From Demequina sp. NBRC 110053 (GTDB taxonomy: Bacteria > Actinomycetota > Actinomycetes > Actinomycetales > Demequinaceae): 64,000 nt of DNA. The position numbers and the translations under genes are program-made. Numbering within the stretch: position 1 is the stretch's first letter; each line of letters starts with the position of its first letter. Below the pieces are notes generated by a model, which saw only the letters and a list, made by a program, of their open reading frames with translations, was not told where the DNA came from and did no database searches. The stretch covers positions 1,302,817-1,366,816 of the forward strand of contig NZ_BBRJ01000002.1 in NCBI RefSeq assembly GCF_002090095.1. Reading direction: 5' to 3'. This document shows positions 7,854-15,917 of this stretch, piece by piece.

Positions 7854-8432
7854 TCAGCGGGTCAGGCCCGCGAGGCCGCTCGCGCGCAGCCGCGCAAGCC
7901 TTGTCGTGTCGGGAGTCGCCCCGGCGAGGGCGCGGTTGAGCTCCGCCCCCTGCAGTGCGCCGATGAACTGCTCGGCGCGTGCGGGAGCGTCGTCCTCATC
8001 GCCGTCGACCTCGGCGATCAAGGGTGTCACCAGGCCAATGACGTAGTCCACGACGGTCTGATTGAACGCCCGCCCGAAGTCGGGCGACTCGTTCGCGGTG
8101 CCGATGACGAACCGGTACATCGCGAGGCATCTCTCGGAGAAGAGCACCTGCTGGTAGGCGGCCGCGAAGTCGGCGAGCCGCTCGAAGGCGTCGCCGTCGC
8201 GGGAAGTCGCCTCGCGCATCGGCCCGATGACCCGTTCGAGCTCGAGCTCCATGGCCGCGCGAGCGAGCCCGTCCCGGCCTCCGAAGAACTTGTAGAGGGT
8301 CTGCTTGGAGGCTCCCGCCGCGGCGGCGACGTCGTCGATCGAGACGCCGAAGCCGCGCTCGAGGTAGAGCTCGAGCGCGGCTGCGGCGATCGCGTCCCTA
8401 CGCGTGTCGCCTCGCGCTCCCGATCCCCTCAC
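7854..8432 (-). CDS. TetR family transcriptional regulator
   Basis: 192 residues from a GTG at 8432. The N-terminal helix-turn-helix covers about residues 10-57 (RRDAIAAAALELYLERGFG, VSIDDVAAAAGASKQTLYKFFGGRDGLA), with the SKxTLYxxF recognition helix. The C-terminal half is the ligand/dimer domain. It is the second gene of an operon: its start overlaps the end of the membrane thiol-disulfide gene by 35 bp, which suggests translational coupling. A perfect 22-bp inverted repeat (9270-9291) sits before that first gene and is the obvious operator, so the operon is probably self-repressed. Ligand unknown. Confidence 0.85.
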   Translation of the reverse strand: MRGSGARGDTRRDAIAAAALELYLERGFGVSIDDVAAAAGASKQTLYKFFGGRDGLARAAMELELERVIGPMREATSRDGDAFERLADFAAAYQQVLFSERCLAMYRFVIGTANESPDFGRAFNQTVVDYVIGLVTPLIAEVDGDEDDAPARAEQFIGALQGAELNRALAGATPDTTRLARLRASGLAGLTR

Positions 8433-9252
8433 GATCGATGACCTCCAGGTAGACGGACGGCTCGGGGCGGATGCGGTGGTCGTCCGCGTGATGCAGCCAT
8501 GCGACCGTGCCGTCCTCCCGAGTGATGATGACGGTGGGGACCACCGTATCGCCGCCGGTGCCGCCGTCGTACGTGACCGGGGTGCCGCCGGACTGGACGA
8601 TGTCGAGCGCCTGCGCCGCGGCGCCGCCAGCGTCGACGTAGAAGTCCATGGGCGCGTCGAACCGACGTGAGAGGGCCTCGGTCTCTTCGGCGCGTCGGTT
8701 CGAGATGAGCGCGACTCGCACGCCCCGCGAGGAGAGCTCGCGGTATTGGTCGGCGATCGCGGTGATCTGCGCGACGCAGAACGGGCACCACTCGCCGCGA
8801 TAGAACAGGATCACGTGAGGCTGGTGGGTGAGCGCCGCGGAACCCACCTCCTCGCCCTCGACGGTCTGGAGGGGGAAGGCGGGCAGCGGTGCGCCAAGCG
8901 CGACCACGGGCGACGGCGTGTGCTGTCGTGCGAACCACGCGGTGTAGCCCAGCGTCGTCGCCAGGCCCGCGGCCCCGATCGCGCCTGCGCGCCAGTCCGC
9001 GGTGAGGGCGGCCGATGCGCTGGCCGCGCTGAGCCCGTACAGCCACCAGGGGTGGCGGCGGAAGCGTCGCACCCTGGCCGCGGGGAGGGCCTTGGACGCG
9101 CCGATGAGCCCGAGCGCGAGCAGCCATGGGATGGCGCCCGCGAGCGCGCGCCAGCCGGCGGGGCCCGTGGCCAGCCATAGGGACGCGGCCACGGCAGCGA
9201 GCGTGAGGAGGCCAGCGGCCTCCACGTAGATGCGGGTCAGGCGTGTTCTCAT
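8398..9252 (-). CDS. Membrane-anchored thioredoxin-like (AhpC/TSA-type) redox protein
   Basis: 284 residues from MRTRLTRIYVEAAG. The ATG at 9252 has GAAGGAG 6 bases upstream. Three to four hydrophobic segments (about residues 10-30, 38-50, 65-80, 90-108) are followed by a thioredoxin-fold domain (about residues 118-280). The redox motif is FYRGEWCPFCVAQ, a CxxC active site, followed by QYRELSSRGVRVALISNRRAE and VPTVIITREDGTVAWLHH. This resembles AhpC/TSA-like proteins of the alkyl-hydroperoxide or thiol-disulfide exchange type, tethered to the membrane. It shares an operon with a TetR regulator and has the TetR-type operator at its promoter. Confidence 0.8.
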   Translation of the reverse strand: MRTRLTRIYVEAAGLLTLAAVAASLWLATGPAGWRALAGAIPWLLALGLIGASKALPAARVRRFRRHPWWLYGLSAASASAALTADWRAGAIGAAGLATTLGYTAWFARQHTPSPVVALGAPLPAFPLQTVEGEEVGSAALTHQPHVILFYRGEWCPFCVAQITAIADQYRELSSRGVRVALISNRRAEETEALSRRFDAPMDFYVDAGGAAAQALDIVQSGGTPVTYDGGTGGDTVVPTVIITREDGTVAWLHHADDHRIRPEPSVYLEVIDREGIGSARRHA

Positions 9253-9269
9253 GATGAACTCCTTCGGTG

Positions 9270-9291
9270 AAGTGTACGACTGCGTACACTT
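9270..9291. promoter_or_regulatory. Inverted-repeat operator (probable TetR site)
   Basis: Perfect 9-bp arms AAGTGTACG and CGTACACTT around a 4-base spacer, 18 bp upstream of the ATG at 9252. Length, symmetry and position fit an operator for the TetR protein encoded in the same operon. Confidence 0.7.
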
Positions 9292-9354
9292 TAGCGCGGG
9301 AGCCCGCCACCGCATTCCCGGGACTTTCAGAGGCCCGCCGCGCGTTCCCCCCGC

Positions 9355-10467
9355 ATGCCGCGACTGCGCCGTTCCCGCCCCTCCGAACCCGGGTTCACGC
9401 GCCGCCGTGCCGGCTCGGGCTGGACGTATCGAGACCAGGCCGGCGCGCGCATCGGCGACCCGGAGGTCATCGAGCGCATTCGAGCCCTCGTCATCCCTCC
9501 CGCGTGGACGGACGTGTGGATCTGCCCGTGGCCCAACGGGCATCTGCAGGCGCTCGGCACCGACGAGGCCGGCAGGCGCCAGTACCTCTACCACCCCTCG
9601 TGGCGCGAGCGCCGCGACCGCGCCAAGCATGAACGCGTGCTCGACGTGGCAGCGGGGCTGCAGGCAGCGCGCGCCGTCGCCGATGCGGACGCCGCGCGCG
9701 GCGACATGTCCCGCGAGCATGTGCTCGGCATCGCCTTCCGACTCCTCGACCGCGGACTGTTCCGCGTGGGTGGAGACTCATACGCCGCGGACAACGGCTC
9801 GTACGGGCTGGCGACGCTGCGCCGCGACCATGCCCGCGTCACCGACGAGGGCGTGGTGTTCGACTACGTCGGCAAGTCCGGCAAGGAGCAGCACGTCGTG
9901 GTCCGCGAGGACGCCATCGCGCAGGCGGTCACCACGCTCAAGCGGCGCTCCGGCGATCACCCCGAGCTGCTCGCGTGGCGGGAGCCAGGCTCGCCCGCCG
10001 TCTGGCACGACATCGCGAGCGACGACATCAACGAATACATCCAGATGGTGGTCCAGCCCGACGCATCCGCGAAGGACTTCCGCACCTGGCACGGCACCGT
10101 CATCGCCGCGCACGCGCTCGCGGGCGCGGGAGACGCGTCGGAGATGAGCGTGACGGCGCGCAAGCGGGCCGTGGCGGGCGCGATGCGCGAGGTCGCCGCA
10201 CAGCTGGGCAACACCCCCGCCGTGGCACGAGCGTCCTACGTCGATCCACGGGTCATCGACCTCTGGGAGGACGGGCACTCGATCGCGCCGGTCGTCGAGG
10301 CTCTCGGCGAGCACGGGGAGGACCTGTCCCCCGGCGCTCGCGACGTGGCGATCCAGGCCGCCATCGAGACCGCCGTCATCGAGCTGCTCACCACCTCACC
10401 GGTCGCGCTCGACGCGAAGCTCCGGCGCGAGGCGCGGCGCGCTCGCCGCATCGCGGCCGCGGCCTGA
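9355..10467 (+). CDS. DNA topoisomerase IB (bacterial, poxvirus-like)
   Basis: 370 residues. The N-terminal part has the family's RAGSGWTYRDQAG and IRALVIPPAWTDVWICPWP stretches, then QYLYHPSWRERRDRAKHER. The C-terminal catalytic domain has KDFRTWHGTV (active-site Arg and His region) and the nucleophilic Tyr in RASYVDPRV, residue 295. These enzymes relax positive and negative supercoils by a 3'-phosphotyrosyl intermediate and are common in Actinobacteria in addition to topoisomerase IA and gyrase. It is transcribed divergently from the thiol-redox/TetR operon and converges with a phosphotransferase gene 20 bp away. Confidence 0.92.
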   Translation: MPRLRRSRPSEPGFTRRRAGSGWTYRDQAGARIGDPEVIERIRALVIPPAWTDVWICPWPNGHLQALGTDEAGRRQYLYHPSWRERRDRAKHERVLDVAAGLQAARAVADADAARGDMSREHVLGIAFRLLDRGLFRVGGDSYAADNGSYGLATLRRDHARVTDEGVVFDYVGKSGKEQHVVVREDAIAQAVTTLKRRSGDHPELLAWREPGSPAVWHDIASDDINEYIQMVVQPDASAKDFRTWHGTVIAAHALAGAGDASEMSVTARKRAVAGAMREVAAQLGNTPAVARASYVDPRVIDLWEDGHSIAPVVEALGEHGEDLSPGARDVAIQAAIETAVIELLTTSPVALDAKLRREARRARRIAAAA

Positions 10468-10487
10468 ACGGCGCGTCGGGGGATCTG

Positions 10488-11402
10488 TCAGGCGCGCTCG
10501 ATCGCGATGAGCTCGCCTGTGGCCCGCAGCCCGGCGGAGCGGTACGGCTCGTCCGCGATGCACGCGAGCGTGACCGCGTAGGCCGCGGCACGCGCGAGCA
10601 CCCGCGTGCGCCCGGCGCTCCCGGCTCCCACCCGCAGGGTGCCCTCGGCCGTGCCGTAGGCCTCGAGCAGCGCAGCCGCGTGGTCCGCTCCTACGAGGGT
10701 CCACGCCTGGCCCAGATCGGTCGCCGGGTCGCCCGCCGCCGAGTCGCCCCAGTCGAGAATGCCCGCAAGTCGACCATGCATCGTCAGCACGTTGCCCCCG
10801 TGCAGGTCGAGGTGAGTCCAGGTCGGGTCGGTGTCCTCGGTGGCGGCGCCGGCCTCGAAGAGCGCCCGGAGCGCATCGGCGTCGCGTGCCTCGATGGCGC
10901 CCTCGTCGCCCAGGCCCGTCACGCGCGCATCGAAGACCTCGGCAACGTCGGCGAGCGTGCCGCTGCGGAAGGGGTTGAGGGGGGCGTTCGCCGGGGGCCG
11001 CCTGTGCACCTGCGCTAGGGCCGCTCCCAGATCGCGGGCGCCGGCGTCGCTCAGCGGCTCGTCGAAGGCGCGAACGCCCTGGAGCCACGGCACCACCGAC
11101 CAGCGCCACGGGTACCCGCACCCGGGCTGGCCTATCCGCACCGGGACCGGCGCGGGGAACGTCCAATCGCGGCGCATCTGAGGGAGCCAGTCGAGCTCCA
11201 CCGCGGAGATCTGCGCGCCCATCTCGCGGCGGGGAAGTCGCACCGCATGCGTGGCGCCCAGCCGAAAGGTGGCGTTGTCCCAGCCGTCCATCCGCTCGCC
11301 GACGGTCTGCTCGGCGAGGTCGGGGTGCTGCTCGGTCAGCAGCGCGCGGACGAGGTCGGCGTCCAGGTGGACCTCCGCCTCGGGGGTGCGCGTCGTTGTC
11401 AC
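10488..11402 (-). CDS. Aminoglycoside phosphotransferase family protein (intact active site)
   Basis: 304 residues from a GTG at 11402 that follows a GAAGG ribosome site by 4 bases; the frame is open 13 codons further upstream. The kinase-like fold is complete: WDNATFRLGATHAVRLPRRE (nucleotide lobe), catalytic loop THLDLHGGNVL with Asp and Asn present, and the metal-binding GILDWGDSAAGDPATDL. This is the active form that contrasts with the degenerate gene at 4102-4998. Members phosphorylate antibiotics or small metabolites; the early YPWRWSVVPWLQG is typical of the broad actinobacterial group of unknown substrate. It converges with topoisomerase IB. Confidence 0.85.
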   Translation of the reverse strand: MTTTRTPEAEVHLDADLVRALLTEQHPDLAEQTVGERMDGWDNATFRLGATHAVRLPRREMGAQISAVELDWLPQMRRDWTFPAPVPVRIGQPGCGYPWRWSVVPWLQGVRAFDEPLSDAGARDLGAALAQVHRRPPANAPLNPFRSGTLADVAEVFDARVTGLGDEGAIEARDADALRALFEAGAATEDTDPTWTHLDLHGGNVLTMHGRLAGILDWGDSAAGDPATDLGQAWTLVGADHAAALLEAYGTAEGTLRVGAGSAGRTRVLARAAAYAVTLACIADEPYRSAGLRATGELIAIERA

Positions 11403-11648
11403 GCCTTCAGCGTAGGCACGGTGGCCGCCAGGTTGACGCACGCCTCGCCGCGCGTTCCGCCACCCCTGTCATCAGCCGCAGGTTGGTCACTCTGGCGGAG
11501 AATCGCGGCGCATCCGGCGAGACCTGGTCACGTGTGGCACGTTCGGCGGTGGGCACCGTCAGCACGGTCGCGCCGCAACGCGCGCACGGAACTGCCAACC
11601 TTCGCGGCGCGGGGGCCGGAGGGCCGTACAAGCGACCAACCGTGGAGG

Positions 11649-12056
11649 TCAGGCGCGGACGTTGCCCGTGATGTCCTCCGGCACGGCGTCCGCGGCGGCG
11701 AGCGCGCCGCGGTAGTAGTCGAGCTTGTGCTCGAGGCGTTGCAGGTGCTCCCTGTCGGCCGCCATGCGCGCCAAGAGAGCCTCGCGGTAGTGGGCGAGGA
11801 CCGCGACGCGGTCAGCGATGGTGTGGTCGCCGGCGTGCGTGAGGGCGACGAACTCCTTCATCTCACGAATGGGCATGCCCGTCGCGCGCAGCAGCTGCAG
11901 GAATCGGATTCGACCGACGTCGTCCTCGGAGTAGCGGCGATGGCCGTTGGCAGCCTTCGCCACCGGGGCGAGGAGCCCCTCGCGCTCGTAGTACCTCAGC
12001 GTGTGCTTGGAGCAGCCCGTCTCTCGCGCGGCGTCGTCGATGGTGAAGGACTCCAT
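11649..12056 (-). CDS. MerR family transcriptional regulator
   Basis: 135 residues from MESFTIDDAARETG. The winged helix-turn-helix covers residues 1-70 (CSKHTLRYYEREGL, NGHRRYSEDDVGRIRFLQLLRATGMPI), followed by a coiled-coil dimer helix. This matches the subgroup that controls aldo/keto reductases and has no Cys pair for metal. Its own promoter (12063-12093) has a 19-bp spacer around a perfect 20-bp palindrome, and transcription should start at the ATG, so the mRNA is probably leaderless. The divergent reductase gene has the same type of promoter. Probable autoregulation and activation of the neighbour; inducer unknown. Confidence 0.85.
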   Translation of the reverse strand: MESFTIDDAARETGCSKHTLRYYEREGLLAPVAKAANGHRRYSEDDVGRIRFLQLLRATGMPIREMKEFVALTHAGDHTIADRVAVLAHYREALLARMAADREHLQRLEHKLDYYRGALAAADAVPEDITGNVRA

Positions 12057-12062
12057 GCCGAC

Positions 12063-12093
12063 ACCGTAGGACTTCGAGTGCACTCGAAGTCAA
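12063..12093 (-). promoter_or_regulatory. MerR-type promoter of the merR gene
   Basis: On the minus strand TTGACT (-35, 12088-12093) and TACGGT (-10, 12063-12068) are separated by 19 bp, the overlong spacing of MerR-activated promoters. The palindrome ACTTCGAGTGCACTCGAAGT (12071-12090) fills the spacer. The -10 ends 6 bases before the ATG at 12056. Confidence 0.75.
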
Positions 12094-12110
12094 GAGCATG
12101 ACATGACCTG

Positions 12111-12141
12111 TTGACTTCGAGCGCGCTCGAACTCCTAGCGT
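12111..12141 (+). promoter_or_regulatory. MerR-type promoter of the aldo/keto reductase gene
   Basis: TTGACT (12111-12116) and TAGCGT (12136-12141) are 19 bp apart, with the palindrome TTCGAGCGCGCTCGAA (12116-12131) in the spacer. It is the same arrangement as the divergent merR promoter and a second site for the same dimer. Confidence 0.75.
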
Positions 12142-12189
12142 CGAATGCGAGCGGCGCAACACGCGCCGCCCCGACCACCAGGAGGAGTC

Positions 12190-13257
12190 ATGACCACGAC
12201 CATCACCGCCACCAGCGCGACCAGGGTGAGTGACAGCGACGTTCACGTCGTGCCCATCGCCCTGGGCGCGATGCTCATGGGCACCCGCACGCCGGAGGAG
12301 GAGTCGCGCCGGATCCTCGACCACTACCTGGGCGAGGTGGCGCCGCGGTTCGCCCGCCCCGATGGCACACCCGCGCTCGCGATGATCGACACCGCCGACT
12401 GCTACTGCTGGTGGGAGGCGCCGGGCGAGGAGGGCGGCCACAGTGAGAGCCTCCTCGGCCGATGGATGGCCGATGCGGGAGCCAGGGACCGCATCCTTCT
12501 CGCCACCAAGGGCACGGGGTGGGTGAACGGCGTCGAGAACGCGTGGAAGGACGGCGAGGCCGACTGGGAGTACGCGCGAGCCCACTTCGCCGGCGCTTCA
12601 GCGCCCGTGCTCGAGCGCAGCGTCGAGGCGTCCCTCGACAGGCTCGGCACCGACCACGTCGACCTCTACTACGTGCACGTCGACGATCGCTCGACGCCCC
12701 TCGAGGAGTCCTTGGAGACCCTCGCGGGCTTCGTGGCCGACGGGCGCATCGGCGCGTATGGCTGGTCCAATGTGCGCACGTGGCGGCTCGCGCAGATCCG
12801 CGCGCTGTGCGCGGCGAACGGGTGGCCGCAGCCCGTCGCATTGCAGCAGCAGCACTCGTACCTGCACCCGCGGGCAGGGCTGCGGCACGGGTCAATCGTG
12901 AGCGACGAGCAGCTCGACTACCTCGAGTCTCACCCCGACCTGCAGCTGGTCGCGTACTCGCCCATCCTCAAGGGGCTGTTCTCCGAGGCGGGCAAGCGGG
13001 GCGACGACTTCTGGGCGATGGGAAACTACGCGGGTCCTGATGCCGACGCTCGGCTCGCAGCCGTCGATGACGTCGCGCGCGAGACGGGCGCCACCGGCAA
13101 TCAGGTGGTGCTCGCGTGGATGCTCGCGCAGGACGCGCCGCGCGTGCTGCCGCTCATCGGGCCCCGGACCTACGACCAGTACCGCGAGAACATCGCGGCG
13201 CTCGACGTGGAGCTGACCACCGACCAGGTCGAGCGCCTGGACGCGGCGGGGGCCTAG
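12190..13257 (+). CDS. Aldo/keto reductase
   Basis: 355 residues from MTTTITATSATRV; the ATG follows AGGAGGAGTC. TIM-barrel NADPH-dependent reductase with the family marks LGAMLMGTRT, IDTADCYCWWEAPG (DTADxY), ILLATKG, ALEHGR-like ERSVEASLDRLGTDHVDLYYVHVDD, GAYGWSNV and the C-terminal VLPLIGPRTYDQYRENIAALD cofactor-binding stretch. Substrates are carbonyl compounds; the physiological one is unknown. Under the MerR-type promoter at 12111-12141 it is probably induced by an electrophile or carbonyl stress sensed by the divergent MerR protein. A long hairpin follows its stop. Confidence 0.88.
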   Translation: MTTTITATSATRVSDSDVHVVPIALGAMLMGTRTPEEESRRILDHYLGEVAPRFARPDGTPALAMIDTADCYCWWEAPGEEGGHSESLLGRWMADAGARDRILLATKGTGWVNGVENAWKDGEADWEYARAHFAGASAPVLERSVEASLDRLGTDHVDLYYVHVDDRSTPLEESLETLAGFVADGRIGAYGWSNVRTWRLAQIRALCAANGWPQPVALQQQHSYLHPRAGLRHGSIVSDEQLDYLESHPDLQLVAYSPILKGLFSEAGKRGDDFWAMGNYAGPDADARLAAVDDVARETGATGNQVVLAWMLAQDAPRVLPLIGPRTYDQYRENIAALDVELTTDQVERLDAAGA

Positions 13258-13279
13258 CCACTGGCCCGCCTTCGCGCTG

Positions 13280-13328
13280 GCAGGTCCTCAGTGCCCGATT
13301 CGGCGTGCGATGAGCACTGAGGACCTGC
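13280..13328. terminator. Bidirectional hairpin between convergent genes
   Basis: CAGGTCCTCAGTGC (13281-13294) pairs perfectly with GCACTGAGGACCTG (13314-13327) around a 19-base loop, extended by one more G-C pair. It lies between the reductase stop and the DyP stop and can serve both strands. There is no U-tract. Confidence 0.65.
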
Positions 13329-13358
13329 TGGGGCGCGAATGCGGGGGATGCGGCGCGG

Positions 13359-14591
13359 CTACGCGAGCAGCGTGTCCCCGATGAATCCTCCGGGCGAGCA
13401 GCCGGGCGGGATCGCGAACACGGCGGACCCGATGGGCGTGGTCCACGTGTTCAGCAGGTCCACCTCCGCGAGGCGAGCCTGGATGGGCGTGAACTGGCGC
13501 GCCACGTCCGCCTGATAGCTCGCGAAGATGAGACCGGACTCCGACACCGATTCGCCGGACGGCGCCAGGTCGTAGTTGTAGGAGCGCCGAAAGATCACCT
13601 CGTGGTCCTCCACGGGGCGCGCTCGCGCGATGTGAGACACCGGCGAGATCACGGTCAGGCCGGCGGCGTTGACCGCCTCGAAGTCGGGCTCGTCGGACTC
13701 GCGTGAGCCGGTGAGCGGAGCCCCGTCGTGGAGGCGGCGCCCCACGGAGAATCCGCGCGCGACGGGGTCGACCTCGTCCCACGTGTCGAGGTCCAGCCGG
13801 GTGCGCCGGATCACCATCGAGGTGCCGCCTGTCAGCCAGCGATCCGAGCTCCACACGACGCGATCGAACTCGGGCGTGCCGGGCTCGGGGTTGGTGGTGC
13901 CGTCGATCTGGCCGAACAGGTTGCGCATGGTGGTGCCGGACGCCTCAGACCCGTATGCGCGTCGGAAGCCGTCCTGACGCCACCGCACGGTCGCGAAGGC
14001 GCGCGAGTCCTTGAGGAGCATCCGCACGGCGTGCGCCACCGTGACGGCATCATCCGCGGACACGACCATGAGCAGGTCGCCGCCGTTCCACGCATCCTCG
14101 AGGGCGTCGATGCCGAAGGCGGGCAGCGGCGCGAGCCACGACGGGACCGCGGTCGCACCGCCCGCACGACGCACCAGCTCGGGGCCGAACCCGAACGTCA
14201 CCGTCAGCGCAGCAGGGACGGAGGCGAGCTCGGGCTCGGTGTCCGCGAGCGCACCCTCTCCCGTGGTCAGCCGAGCCGCGTCGTCGGTGAGCAGGCGCAT
14301 CATCCGGCCGAGCGCGTCGGCGTTCGTGCTTGGCAGGAGGTCGAGCGCCACGAAGGAGGCCTGCGCCGCGATGGGGGTGTCGATGCCGGCCTGATGCACG
14401 CCGTGGAACGGCACGGTGCGCTCGCCGTTGAGTCCCACGGCGTCAAGCTCGGCCTGGCGCGACTGCGGCAGCGCGCCCGTGCGATCGGCGGCGAGAGCGA
14501 TGGCCGCACCGGCACCGGCGGCCGCACCTCCGAAGAGGAGCGACCGCCGGCTCAGACCGGAGCGGCCAGTCTGGGCCTGATCGTCAGTCAT
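13359..14591 (-). CDS. Dyp-type heme peroxidase, Tat-exported
   Basis: 410 residues. A twin-arginine signal (SRRSLLFGGAAAGAGAA, residues 14-30) exports the folded protein. The Dyp signature GQIDGTTNP has its catalytic Asp at residue 230, and SGLIFASYQADVARQF is the usual late motif before the C-terminus; the proximal heme His lies in PVSHIARARP. The overall layout resembles EfeB/TyrA-type exported DyPs that oxidise dyes or take part in heme/iron handling. It is the last gene of an operon: its start is 6 bp after the stop of the PCuAC copper chaperone gene. No EfeU or EfeO gene is present, so the copper context replaces the usual iron-uptake context. Confidence 0.88.
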   Translation of the reverse strand: MTDDQAQTGRSGLSRRSLLFGGAAAGAGAAIALAADRTGALPQSRQAELDAVGLNGERTVPFHGVHQAGIDTPIAAQASFVALDLLPSTNADALGRMMRLLTDDAARLTTGEGALADTEPELASVPAALTVTFGFGPELVRRAGGATAVPSWLAPLPAFGIDALEDAWNGGDLLMVVSADDAVTVAHAVRMLLKDSRAFATVRWRQDGFRRAYGSEASGTTMRNLFGQIDGTTNPEPGTPEFDRVVWSSDRWLTGGTSMVIRRTRLDLDTWDEVDPVARGFSVGRRLHDGAPLTGSRESDEPDFEAVNAAGLTVISPVSHIARARPVEDHEVIFRRSYNYDLAPSGESVSESGLIFASYQADVARQFTPIQARLAEVDLLNTWTTPIGSAVFAIPPGCSPGGFIGDTLLA

Positions 14592-14597
14592 CGACGA

Positions 14598-15167
14598 TCA
14601 GTGGTCGTGACCCTCGTGGTCGCCATGACCCTCGGCGTCGTCGCCGTGGTCCATGTCGCCGTGGTCCATGTCGCCGTGGTCTCCCTCGTACTCCTCGTTC
14701 GCGCCGGAGAACTCCTTCGCGACCGCGGTGAACTCGAAGGTCTCGCCGTCCTCGAAGGACAGCGTGAAGTCGACCTCGGCCCCCACCTCGATGGGCTCCT
14801 CGACGCCCATCAGCATGATGTGGTTGCCGCCGGGCTCCATGAGCAGGGACTCGCCGGGCTCGATGGTGAAGCCGGCCTCCTTCTGCTGCATCATCGCGGC
14901 GCCGTCGTCGCCGGTGACGGTCTCGTGAAGCTCGATCATGGGTGACGCGTCGGTGGACGCGGCCACGAGCACGATCGCCTGGTCGGTGCCGTTGGTCAGC
15001 TCGCCAAAGGCCGCGGTCATCCCCTCATCGACCGCCTTGACCCAGGGGTCGGTGATGGTGATCTCGCCGGAGTCTCCGGCAGCGTCGTCGGACGCGGAGG
15101 CGCATCCTGTGAGCGCCGCCACTGTCAGGGCGGCGAGCGCTCCGAGGCGCGTGGTGGTGTGAAGCAT
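14598..15167 (-). CDS. PCuAC-type copper chaperone lipoprotein with His-rich tail
   Basis: 189 residues from MLHTTTRLGALAA, with a lipobox LTGC (Cys22). The PCuAC domain (about residues 40-155) has the copper ligands in order: MIELHE, MMQQKE, then NHIMLMG, the H(M)x10Mx21HxM pattern. The last 30 residues are a Gly/Asp/His tail (HGDMDHGDMDHGDDAEGHG...) that could hold extra metal. Such proteins pass Cu(I) to cytochrome oxidase or buffer copper outside the membrane. It sits between a small membrane protein gene and a Tat-exported peroxidase on the same strand. The window also has a CopD-CtaG fusion 9 kb away, a possible partner in the same process. Confidence 0.88.
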   Translation of the reverse strand: MLHTTTRLGALAALTVAALTGCASASDDAAGDSGEITITDPWVKAVDEGMTAAFGELTNGTDQAIVLVAASTDASPMIELHETVTGDDGAAMMQQKEAGFTIEPGESLLMEPGGNHIMLMGVEEPIEVGAEVDFTLSFEDGETFEFTAVAKEFSGANEEYEGDHGDMDHGDMDHGDDAEGHGDHEGHDH

Positions 15168-15274
15168 GGGTGTCTCTCTCTGTCTGCTGAGCGCGCGGAC
15201 GCGCTGAAGGGTGGAAGGCATCGGGCTGCGCCGATGCGCCCGGCCGGTTCCATGGGGAACGCCGGGGCTGTTGC

Positions 15275-15889
15275 TCAGGCCGAGAGAGCGGGCGGACCGC
15301 GAACGGTGCGGACGCCACGAGCGTCGTCGCGGAGAGGACGGGCGGACGATGCGGGGGCAAGGACCCGCGGTCGCCTCACCGAGGGTGCCGAGTGGGTCGG
15401 TACGACGGGGAGGATGCGCGCGCGCAGCCACTCCAGTCCGCGGGCGGCGCGCGCAAGGAGCCACGCGGCGTGGTGGAGCGCGACGGTCGTCACGATGGCG
15501 GCGACGATGTGCGAGGCCATCATGAGCGCGCCGCCGTGCGATGCGTGCGCGGCGCCGCCGGTCACCACCATCTCACCGCCGGCCGCGCCGGCCCCGCGGT
15601 GCGCATGGCCGGGGTCGGACACGGCCGGCGTGCCCGAGCCGAGCGTGAACAGGGTGTGGAACAGTGCCTGGCTGAGGGTCACGGCGACGGCGCGCCGCCA
15701 CAGCGACAGAGGGCGGCCAGCGAGCTGAAGGCACACGGCGAACGACAGTCCGAGCGGCACGAGCACGCCCGCGGCGGCGGGGACGTGCCCGCCCGCGACC
15801 ACGTGGGAGCCCAGCGCCACGAAGGTCGCAACGGCGGCAGCGAGCGCCGCGCGTGCGATGCGTGGGTCGCGGCTCCGGGACATGGGCAT
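15275..15889 (-). CDS. Small polytopic membrane protein of a copper operon
   Basis: 204 residues with four to five hydrophobic segments (about residues 8-30, 35-55, 66-86, 120-142) and a basic, Arg-rich cytoplasmic tail from about residue 160. His residues cluster between helices (DPGHAHRGAG, AAHASHGGALMM, ALHHAAW), which suggests metal contact. I do not recognise a named family. It is the first gene of a probable operon with PCuAC (107 bp gap) and DyP. A GAGAAT box 6 bases before the ATG makes a leaderless start likely. A role in copper delivery is inference from context only. Confidence 0.65.
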   Translation of the reverse strand: MPMSRSRDPRIARAALAAAVATFVALGSHVVAGGHVPAAAGVLVPLGLSFAVCLQLAGRPLSLWRRAVAVTLSQALFHTLFTLGSGTPAVSDPGHAHRGAGAAGGEMVVTGGAAHASHGGALMMASHIVAAIVTTVALHHAAWLLARAARGLEWLRARILPVVPTHSAPSVRRPRVLAPASSARPLRDDARGVRTVRGPPALSA

Positions 15890-15917
15890 ATTCTCACACG
15901 CCGTGGAGCGCCGTGGT

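Noticed and set aside
11403..11648. Possible regulatory element in the gap between phosphotransferase and MerR genes
   Set aside because: Only weak, widely spaced complementary segments (GGTTGGTC / GACCAACC); no convincing hairpin, promoter pair or gene.
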